Source: Rhizorhabdus dicambivorans
GTDB lineage: Bacteria > Pseudomonadota > Alphaproteobacteria > Sphingomonadales > Sphingomonadaceae
Length of the DNA: 64,000 bases
Assembly: GCF_002355275.1 (NCBI RefSeq)
Contig: NZ_CP023449.1
Span: forward strand, 1,652,001-1,716,000
Direction of reading: 5' to 3'
Below the pieces are notes generated by a model. That model saw only the letters and a program-made list of their open reading frames with translations. It was not told the DNA's origin and made no database searches. The stretch's first letter is position 1, and the number at the start of each line of letters is the position of its first letter. This document shows positions 57,919 to 64,000 of this stretch, in pieces. A program made the translations under genes and the position numbers.

Positions 57919-58730
57919 GTGATCCCATGATGCCGCTGCCAGCCATCGAGGCCGAACCCACCAGCGTGCCGCCCGCTGTACTACTGGCCAACCATCTCAA
58001 AGCGCTCAAGCTGCCCACCTTTGTGCGCGAGTATGAGAAGGTCGCCTTCGAGGCCGCGCAGGATCGGGCCGATTACCCCCGCTATCTGCTGCGCCTGTGC
58101 GAACTTGAACGGATTGATCGCGAGCGCCGGATGGTGGAGCGCCGTATCCGCATGGCTCGCTTCCCGCACACCAAGAGCTTTGACACCTTCGACTTTGCAG
58201 CCCAGCCATCACTGAACAAGGCCTTGGTTCTGGAACTGGCGCGCGGTGAATGGATCGAGCGGCGGCGTAATGTCATTGCGCTGGGCCCCAGCGGCACCGG
58301 TAAGACCCACACCGCCCTCGCGCTAGGACTGGCTGCGTGCCAGAAAGGGCACAGCGTGGCCTTCACAACGGCCGCGGCGTTGGTCCATGACCTGATGGAG
58401 GCTCGCGACGAGCGTCGCTTGCGCAGCCTGCAAAAGCATCTGGCATCTGTAAAGCTGCTGATCCTCGACGAGTTGGGATATGTACCATTCACCGCCGTGG
58501 GCGGCGAGTTGCTGTTCGAGGTACTCAGCCAGCGCTATGAACGCGGCAGCACGCTGATCACCAGCAATCTGCCCTTCGATGAATGGACATCGGTGTTCGG
58601 CTCCGAACGCCTGACCGGCGCCCTGCTCGACCGGCTGACACACCACGTCCACATTCTCGAGATGAATGGTGACAGCTTCCGTCTCGCCAGCAGCCGCAAG
58701 CGCCAGAAGGACAAGGGGGAGGATAAATGA
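57915..58730 (+). CDS. istB: IS21 helper ATPase IstB
   Basis: 271 residues from ATG 57915. AAA+ DnaC-like ATPase: Walker A GPSGTGKTHTALAL, Walker B LLILDELGYVPF, sensor ITSNLPFDEW. It regulates target choice by IstA. Intact, and the ATGA overlap with istA suggests coupled translation. Confidence 0.95.
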   Translation: MSDPMMPLPAIEAEPTSVPPAVLLANHLKALKLPTFVREYEKVAFEAAQDRADYPRYLLRLCELERIDRERRMVERRIRMARFPHTKSFDTFDFAAQPSLNKALVLELARGEWIERRRNVIALGPSGTGKTHTALALGLAACQKGHSVAFTTAAALVHDLMEARDERRLRSLQKHLASVKLLILDELGYVPFTAVGGELLFEVLSQRYERGSTLITSNLPFDEWTSVFGSERLTGALLDRLTHHVHILEMNGDSFRLASSRKRQKDKGEDK

Positions 58731-58746
58731 CCTAAGAACGGGCGGC

Positions 58747-58803
58747 CATCGGCAGCGGGAAATCGGCTTCCGCTCCGCTCCAGCCGCTTCCCCGCTGCCG
58801 ATG
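58747..58803 (+). terminator. Inverted repeat downstream of istB
   Basis: CATCGGCAGCGGG (58747-58759) and its exact complement (58791-58803) form a 13-bp stem with a 31-nt loop, 16 nt after the istB stop and inside the IS. There is no long T-run directly after it, so terminator function is tentative. Confidence 0.5.
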
Positions 58804-58876
58804 CTGCCCAGCCTCAACCTTGGGGCTTTTTGTTCAAACCAACTGGCCCCATTTTAAACCGGTGCCTGGCCCGTTT

Positions 58877-59635
58877 TTATCCCGGCGTTGACACCGGGCC
58901 GGCGCTGAGTTCGGAAAACAGCTGCGAGTCGATCGCCATCATGTCGGTGTAGCTGCCCAGCGCGCCGAAGCGCCAAAGCATCTGCCGGGTGACGGCCACG
59001 GCCACCGGCGACGTCCATTCGGCAATCTCCAACGCCAGCTGTCGGGCGCGTGACAGCAGGTTGTCGGCACCCACTATTTCCGATACGAGGCCCGCACCGA
59101 GCGCCTCCTGGCTGCCGAATGTTCGACCGGTCAGGCACCATTGGAGGGCTTTGCTCGTGCCGACGATCTGGGGCAGGAACCACGCGCTGCCGACCTCGGG
59201 CGTCACTCCTCTTCGGGTGAAGGCAAACGCGAAACGTGCCGTGTCTGAGCAGATGCGGAAGTCGAGAGGCAAGGTGATCGTGGCGCCGATGCCAATGGCC
59301 GCGCCATTGATGGCCGCGATCGAGGGCTTCCGCGCGTTAAACACGGCATCGACGTACAGGCGCTCGGCGTTGGGCTGCGAGGCGTCGGAGGGCGTGGCGC
59401 TCTTGAAGTTGTCGCCGCCCGGAGACAGATCCGCACCTGCGCAAAACGCGCGTTGTCCGGCAGCGGTCAGGATGATGACCCGGACATCGTCATCGCAATC
59501 GGCCGTCAGGAATGCGTCGCGCACTTCCAGTATCATCGGCCTGACATAAGCATTCATCCGGTCGGGCCGGTTGAGCGTGATGGTCGCGATCGGGCCATCG
59601 ATCTGATACAGAATATGTTCATAGGCTAACGGCAT
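58877..59635 (-). CDS. Enoyl-CoA hydratase/isomerase, C-terminus clipped by IS21
   Basis: 252 residues. [14 protein letters not shown] and [20 protein letters not shown] (oxyanion hole), then [20 protein letters not shown] with a Glu in the hydratase/isomerase position. The normal sequence ends at about SELSAGP; the last residues VSTPG and the stop (58877-58879) are encoded by the IS21 right end. Relatives usually have roughly 10-20 more residues, so function may or may not survive. Overlaps the next gene's stop by 10 bp. Confidence 0.85.
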   Translation of the reverse strand: MPLAYEHILYQIDGPIATITLNRPDRMNAYVRPMILEVRDAFLTADCDDDVRVIILTAAGQRAFCAGADLSPGGDNFKSATPSDASQPNAERLYVDAVFNARKPSIAAINGAAIGIGATITLPLDFRICSDTARFAFAFTRRGVTPEVGSAWFLPQIVGTSKALQWCLTGRTFGSQEALGAGLVSEIVGADNLLSRARQLALEIAEWTSPVAVAVTRQMLWRFGALGSYTDMMAIDSQLFSELSAGPVSTPG

Positions 59636-61074
59636 GCTTCGTCCTTCAGAGCGCGCCGAAGGCCCAAGGAGACACGGTAGCGAGGATCATGGGTGAGCTC
59701 GAAGATCGAGTCGATGACCAGAGTGATCCGGCCAAGCCCCACCCTTTTGGCCCACTCGATGGGACCAAGCGGATAGTTCACGCCGAAGCGCATCGCCGAA
59801 TCAATTTCTGCCTCTTCCGCCACGCCGTGGAGAAGCGCTTCGAAGGCTTCGTTGGCGAGCATTGCAACCGTCCGCATTGCGACGAGGCCGGGCCAGTCGG
59901 GAAGGCGCGTGGCTCGTTTGCCGGCGCGACCGGCTGTCGCGACAAACCGGTCGGCATGAACATCCGACACATCTTGCGAGGTGCAAAATCCAATCCTGTT
60001 CGATGACCCCGGATCGAGCATGAGATCGAACAGGATCACCGGCCGGCCCTCGGCGTGTGCTCGGTCAGCCGCAGTTCGTCCGTCAGTAAGAGCGATCAAT
60101 ACGCCATCGACGATCGTCTCGCTGCTGAAGGCGGGGGCGTCGTAGGGTTCCGCATCCGAGCATGCCGCGACGGTGTGCGGTTCTTCAATCGGAGAGCCTT
60201 GCCCGTAGTCGTAAAATCCCCGCCCGGATTTTCGTCCGAGCCAACCTGCCTGGACCAACTCGAGCTGCACGAGCGACGGCCGATACCGCGGATCGCCATA
60301 GAAGGCGTCGAACACCGAGCGGCTGACCGCATAGTTAACGTCATGGCCGATCAAATCCATGAGTGCAAAAGGCCCCATGCGAAAGCCAGCCGATCCCGTC
60401 AGAATAGCGTCTATCGCCGCCGGACCGGCGACTTGCTCTTCATAGAGGCGAAGTGCCTCAGCGTAATAAGGGCGCGCCACCCGGTTCACGATGAAGCCGG
60501 GTGTGGAACGTGCCTTGACCGTCGTCTTTCCCCATGAACGCGCCGTCGCGACCAGGCACGCCATCGTGGCGGGAGTGGTCGCGAGACCGCTCACCACTTC
60601 GACGAGCCGCATTACCGGCGCAGGATTGAAAAAATGCAGACCGGCAAAACGGCTAGGCTCATTGAGCTCAGCGCCGATAGCCGTGATCGAGATGGACGAC
60701 GTATTGGACGCAAGGAGCGCATCGGGCGCCACGATAGACTCAAGGCGGGCGAACAAGGCGCGCTTGATTTCCAGATCCTCGACGATCGCCTCGATGGTCA
60801 ACCGCGCAGGTGCGAGGTCATCAATAGTGTCGCAAGGTGTGATGCGCGAGGCAATCGCGTCGGCGTCCTCCGGCGACATCCGACCCTTCTCCGCGCTACT
60901 CTTGAGTTGCGCCCTGGTCCGCTCGCATGCTTCCTGTGCGGCTGCCTCGCGTGAATCGAACAGAAGCACTTTGTGGCCCGCCGCGGCGGCGACATGCGCA
61001 ATGCCCGCGCCCATTGTTCCGGCGCCGATTACTGCGACAATGGCCGAAGCCGGCAAAGCTCCATGCGACGTCAT
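59626..61074 (-). CDS. 3-hydroxyacyl-CoA dehydrogenase, two-module PaaH-like
   Basis: 482 residues from ATG 61072-61074, with GGAGAGGAGGTCGCC upstream. NAD loop [18 protein letters not shown]; catalytic His in [31 protein letters not shown] second C-terminal 3HCDH module (about 390-475, [20 protein letters not shown]) as in PaaH, the 3-hydroxyadipyl-CoA dehydrogenase of phenylacetate degradation. It makes a 3-oxoacyl-CoA. It overlaps the ECH gene by 10 bp and follows the quinone-reductase-like gene. Confidence 0.9.
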   Translation of the reverse strand: MTSHGALPASAIVAVIGAGTMGAGIAHVAAAAGHKVLLFDSREAAAQEACERTRAQLKSSAEKGRMSPEDADAIASRITPCDTIDDLAPARLTIEAIVEDLEIKRALFARLESIVAPDALLASNTSSISITAIGAELNEPSRFAGLHFFNPAPVMRLVEVVSGLATTPATMACLVATARSWGKTTVKARSTPGFIVNRVARPYYAEALRLYEEQVAGPAAIDAILTGSAGFRMGPFALMDLIGHDVNYAVSRSVFDAFYGDPRYRPSLVQLELVQAGWLGRKSGRGFYDYGQGSPIEEPHTVAACSDAEPYDAPAFSSETIVDGVLIALTDGRTAADRAHAEGRPVILFDLMLDPGSSNRIGFCTSQDVSDVHADRFVATAGRAGKRATRLPDWPGLVAMRTVAMLANEAFEALLHGVAEEAEIDSAMRFGVNYPLGPIEWAKRVGLGRITLVIDSIFELTHDPRYRVSLGLRRALKDEACR

Positions 61075-61093
61075 GGCGACCTCCTCTCCGGGG

Positions 61094-62083
61094 TTATGGC
61101 TCAAGGATCACCTTCCCCTGGACCCGGCTGTGGCGAAGATCTTCCAAAGCCTCCTCAAAGCGGGCGAGCGGCAGTTTCTTAGAGATGTGAGGCTTGAGCT
61201 TGCCCTCCTCCCAGAGCTGGAAAATCTTCTGCTGGGCGACGCGCACACCTTCAGGGTCGCGCTCGCGGTAGTCCGACCACTGAAGGCCCGCGACCGCGAT
61301 ATTTTTCACCAACAGATAGTTTGTCTTGATCGTCGGGATGTTACCTGAGGCAAAGCCGATGATTACCATGCGACCGCACCAGGCAAGCCCGCGCAATGCG
61401 GCCGCGTTGGCTTCGCCGCCGACCGGATCGATGACGACGTCGCAGCCCTTGCCGCTCGTTACGCCATAAACGGCCTCGCGCAGCCCATCCCGTAGGTCTG
61501 CCGCGGCAAGATCGACGACATGGTCGCAACCGAGCGCAGTGGCGACCTGCATATTCTCCGCACCCAGAACGCCGCCGATAACGACCGAAGCACCCATCGC
61601 TTTGGCGAGTTGCACCGCCGCGGACCCGACGCCGCCAGACGCTCCCAGAACGAGCACGCTGTCGCCCGGTTTGAACGATGCTCGATGAACAAGGGCGAAG
61701 TAGGAGGTCTGGTAGACGAGGCCAAGCGCAGCAGCGACATCAAACGGCATGGCTTCGGGCAGACGGAATGCGGATCGGTGCGGAACAATCAGCTGTTCGG
61801 CATAGGCGCCATATTCGACTTGGGCGGCTACCCTACTTCCGATCGCGAAGCCCTCTACATTCGCGCCGGCGGCGGTGACTATTCCAGCGGCCGCTTTACC
61901 CGGAGAAAAGGGCAGGGGCGGCTTGATCTGGTACTTGCCTTCCATCACCAGAAGGTCGGGATAATTTGCTTCGCTCGCGCGCACTTCGATGAGAAGATCG
62001 TCGTTCCCAGGGAGAGGAGCAGCTACCTCCGTGTATCGCGCATTGCCAATCGGCCCGAATTCATTGACCAGTACAGCTTTCAT
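61094..62083 (-). CDS. NADPH:quinone oxidoreductase-like MDR enzyme
   Basis: 329 residues. GroES-like N-terminus ([20 protein letters not shown]), then the cofactor loop [20 protein letters not shown] of the QOR group; no zinc ligands. The end [19 protein letters not shown] is typical. It could reduce a quinone, an enone or an acryloyl-CoA-type double bond. It starts 39 bp downstream of the BadI-like gene and ends 19 bp before the hydroxyacyl-CoA dehydrogenase. Confidence 0.87.
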   Translation of the reverse strand: MKAVLVNEFGPIGNARYTEVAAPLPGNDDLLIEVRASEANYPDLLVMEGKYQIKPPLPFSPGKAAAGIVTAAGANVEGFAIGSRVAAQVEYGAYAEQLIVPHRSAFRLPEAMPFDVAAALGLVYQTSYFALVHRASFKPGDSVLVLGASGGVGSAAVQLAKAMGASVVIGGVLGAENMQVATALGCDHVVDLAAADLRDGLREAVYGVTSGKGCDVVIDPVGGEANAAALRGLAWCGRMVIIGFASGNIPTIKTNYLLVKNIAVAGLQWSDYRERDPEGVRVAQQKIFQLWEEGKLKPHISKKLPLARFEEALEDLRHSRVQGKVILEP

Positions 62084-62122
62084 CCCGTCTTCCTCGTCAG
62101 CCTTTCCACGCGCTTGCGTTCG

Positions 62123-62902
62123 TCAGTGCCCGAATTTCGATCCGTCGGGCTTGCGGCGCTCGGCGAAGCTGGCCGACAGCTCCTTGGCTTCATCAGTCCC
62201 GAGATATTGGCGCAACAAAAGGTCGTGGGTCACCCGTGAGAGTCCGGCGACGCCACCGTGACGTGCGTTAAACGCGCCCTTGATCGACGCGAGGGCGAAG
62301 GCGCCGCGATCAGCGACATCCAGGGCGAATTCCATGGTCTTCTGCTTGAGCTCCGCATCGGGAACGACGCGGTTTATAAGTCCGATGGACTGAGCTTCGG
62401 CGGCGCTCAGCTTGATGTTGGTATACCACATCTCCTTCGCCTTCTTCTTGCCGACGAGGTCCTCGAGGTACCAGGTGCCATAACCCGCATCGAACGAGCC
62501 CATCATCGGACCGACCTGTCGGAACACCGCGCTTTCCTTGGCGATCGTGAGATCACAAACCATTTGAAGGACGTTGCCGCCGCCGACCGCAAATCCATTC
62601 ACGCTGGCAATGACGGGCTTCTGTAGCCGATCGATCGCTTCGTACATCTCTAGCGTCGGCAGCACGCCAGCATAGAGATTGGTATCTTCCATCCCGTCCT
62701 TGCGGCCGCCGATGCAGAAGAACTTGTCGCCGGCGCCGGTAAGGACAACCACGCGGGTCCTCGTTTCCCGACGAATTTGCTCGATGCAGTCCCGCAGCTC
62801 ATGGCACATGGTTTCAGTGAACATGTTCCCGTCGTCAGGGCGATTGAGGGTGATAACGCCGACCGGCCCAACCTCTTCGTAAAGAATCTCGGTAAAGCTC
62901 AT
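62123..62902 (-). CDS. Crotonase of the BadI/MenB clade (ring-opening or ring-closing type)
   Basis: 259 residues. SVNGFAVGGGNVLQMVCDLT, then RQVGPMMGSFDAGYGTWYLE and KKKAKEMWYTN match BadI (2-ketocyclohexanecarboxyl-CoA hydrolase) and MenB (naphthoyl-CoA synthase) more than ordinary hydratases, including the VGPkMGSvDpGYGt block and the Asp/Tyr region. In BadI this fold hydrolyses a cyclic beta-keto thioester and opens the ring. GGAGAAG precedes the ATG. First of the IS-side operon after the CoA-transferase. Confidence 0.85.
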   Translation of the reverse strand: MSFTEILYEEVGPVGVITLNRPDDGNMFTETMCHELRDCIEQIRRETRTRVVVLTGAGDKFFCIGGRKDGMEDTNLYAGVLPTLEMYEAIDRLQKPVIASVNGFAVGGGNVLQMVCDLTIAKESAVFRQVGPMMGSFDAGYGTWYLEDLVGKKKAKEMWYTNIKLSAAEAQSIGLINRVVPDAELKQKTMEFALDVADRGAFALASIKGAFNARHGGVAGLSRVTHDLLLRQYLGTDEAKELSASFAERRKPDGSKFGH

Positions 62903-62927
62903 TATATCTTCTCCAGCGTCGTTCTAA

Positions 62928-64000
62928 TCATGCCGTCAGGCCGGTTGTGGCCAGCGCCACATACTCTTTCGAATGTTGGCCGAGGCGGGGCGGGGCCGAA
63001 CAGGGCGTCGCGATCTTACCGTCTATGCGTATTCCCAGCCCAATCTGCGGGACCTGGCGTTCGCCATCGCGAAGCGTGAAAAGAAAGCCGCGGTCGTGCA
63101 GCGCCGTGTCCGCCGCAAGGTCCTCTACGCTGTTGATGGGGCCAGCCGGCACGCGAGCAGATGCGAAGATTGCGAGCCAATGGTCTCGCGATTCCGTGAG
63201 GAGAATGGCCTGAATTCTCTGGACGATCTCCGTTCGACAGTCTCGCCTGGCGGCGTTGCTGTGGAATTCGGGCCGCGCGCCAAAGCCAGGATCTCCCATA
63301 GCCTGCCAGAAGCGACGCCAGATGGCGTCGTTCCCGAGGCCCAGAGTGAGCGGCTGATCGCTGGTCTCGAACTGCTGGTATATTGCGATGACGCTGTCAG
63401 TGCCGCCGGACCTGACAGGAGCTTCCCCGGCCCCAAGATAGGGAGAGACACGGCAGCACAGAAATCGCGTCATGCTTTCAACGAGACTGACGTCGATCAG
63501 ATGGCCTTTCCCCGTGCGCATCCGGTCGAACAATGCGGTGACGGTCGCCATCGCCGCATCCTGCCCCGCGAGCATGTCGGCGGCAGGGGCCCCAACCTTC
63601 TGGGGCGGCCCAGCGGGATCCCCTGTAATGTCCATGATACCAGAATAGCCTTCCGCGATCAGATCGTAGCACGTCAGGTCCGATCGCTGACCGGTCAGTC
63701 CGAAGCCGGTTATGGACGTGAAGATTATGTCGGGCCGCAACTGCGTAAAGCTCTCGTAATCCAGTCCCAGCTTCCTTTGCGCTGCCGGCGGTTGATTGGT
63801 GATAACCACGTCAGCCAGACGCGCCAGGTTGCGAAGGACCTCGCGGTCCTTGCTGTCCTGTAAGTCGAGAACGACGCTCTTCTTGTTGCGGTTGACGGCG
63901 GTGAACCACAACGATTCGCCCTCGAGAAACGGTGGACCCCATTTGCGCGCATCGTCGCCGTCGGGCCTCTCGATCTTGATGATCTCCGCGCCGAAGTCCG
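62928..64000 (-). CDS. CaiB/BaiF family CoA-transferase, 5' end cut by window edge
   Basis: About 356 residues visible; the N-terminus lies beyond 64000. The frame is open at the edge (DFGAEIIKIERPDGDDARKW). Family III signatures: FTAVNRNKKSVVLDLQDSKD, SITGFGLTGQRSD, and the catalytic-Asp segment GAPAADMLAGQDA. It moves CoA from a donor thioester to an acid, activating the substrate or an intermediate. It lies 25 bp before the BadI-like gene, probably in one operon. Confidence 0.93.
   Translation of the reverse strand, partial: DFGAEIIKIERPDGDDARKWGPPFLEGESLWFTAVNRNKKSVVLDLQDSKDREVLRNLARLADVVITNQPPAAQRKLGLDYESFTQLRPDIIFTSITGFGLTGQRSDLTCYDLIAEGYSGIMDITGDPAGPPQKVGAPAADMLAGQDAAMATVTALFDRMRTGKGHLIDVSLVESMTRFLCCRVSPYLGAGEAPVRSGGTDSVIAIYQQFETSDQPLTLGLGNDAIWRRFWQAMGDPGFGARPEFHSNAARRDCRTEIVQRIQAILLTESRDHWLAIFASARVPAGPINSVEDLAADTALHDRGFLFTLRDGERQVPQIGLGIRIDGKIATPCSAPPRLGQHSKEYVALATTGLTA

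Larger units (their letters stand above)
56298..58893. mobile_element. IS21-family insertion sequence, no target duplication
   Basis: 2,596 bp, TGAGAACACCGGG (left) to the complement of TGTCAACGCCGGG (right); the terminal 27 nt agree at about 21 positions. Each end also carries two internal repeated boxes: 56308-56324 and 56343-56362 on the left, 58842-58860 and 58867-58883 on the right, as in IS21 IstA-binding sites. Encodes intact istA and istB. Flanks (GACGCC and CCGGGC) show no direct repeat. Confidence 0.85.

Noticed and set aside
56298-58893. Target-site duplication of the IS21 element
   Set aside because: Flanks of 4-8 bp were compared at the inferred ends and do not match, also when shifted by a base or two.
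49078-62902. Steroid-degradation cluster
   Set aside because: BVMO, thiolases and crotonases can occur in steroid catabolism, but no KstD, HsaC-like dioxygenase, Mce or other ring-specific steroid gene is present here.

Overview
The window looks like chromosome of a sphingomonad alphaproteobacterium (Sphingomonas, Rhizorhabdus or a close relative). This rests on high GC, the S10/spc gene order, a lone E2/E3 pyruvate dehydrogenase pair, a CTC-type L25, palindromic intergenic repeats of the kind common in sphingomonads, and an IS481 element. The genus is inferred from sequence character, not from a database search.

Layout. (1) 1-3.8 kb: housekeeping genes: rplY (cut by the left edge), an RluA-type pseudouridine synthase, a DUF2171 protein, the ribosome-rescue factor ArfB, an HXXEE membrane protein, a free methionine sulfoxide reductase and a universal stress protein. 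(2) 3.9-7.4 kb: pyruvate dehydrogenase E2, a hotdog acyl-CoA thioesterase and E3. (3) 7.5-10.7 kb: a cell-wall cluster on the minus strand: a D,D-carboxypeptidase followed by two different L,D-transpeptidases. (4) 10.8-12.1 kb: a CDF metal transporter and cutA. (5) 12.1-34.9 kb: the str, S10, spc and alpha ribosomal operons (rpsL, rpsG, fusA, tuf, rpsJ to rpmD, rplO, secY, adk; then rpsM, rpsK, rpoA, rplQ). gdhA and an acyltransferase separate spc from alpha. Several spacers inside this array carry terminator-like hairpins, and S12 carries Arg88. (6) 34.9-41.6 kb: a prolyl oligopeptidase, a small secreted protein, a complete IS481-family element with a 6-bp NCTAGN-type target duplication, a hypothetical exported protein and guaA.

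(7) 41.6-64 kb, from just after guaA: an accessory catabolic island with visibly lower GC. It starts with a frameshifted SRPBCC relic. A rightward set follows (thiolase, MFS exporter, SDR, MDR-type reductase). A long leftward set then encodes enoyl-CoA hydratases, an ABM monooxygenase, a PcaF/PaaJ-like thiolase, an aldehyde dehydrogenase, a Baeyer-Villiger monooxygenase, a zinc alcohol dehydrogenase, an SDR, a PaaH-like 3-hydroxyacyl-CoA dehydrogenase, a quinone-reductase-type enzyme, a BadI/MenB-clade crotonase and a CaiB/BaiF CoA-transferase (cut by the right edge). An IS21-family element sits inside this set, has no target duplication, and has removed the end of an MFS transporter and the end of an enoyl-CoA hydratase gene.

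How the genes may work together: the island has most steps expected for oxidising a cyclic or secondary alcohol to a ketone, inserting oxygen (Baeyer-Villiger), oxidising the product to a (di)acid, activating it with CoA, and running beta-oxidation to a 3-oxoadipyl-CoA-type thiolysis. The BadI-like enzyme offers a second, hydrolytic ring-opening route. Substrate and pathway are inference. A lactonase/esterase, an acyl-CoA dehydrogenase and a regulator are not visible here. No tRNA, rRNA or CRISPR array was recognised.
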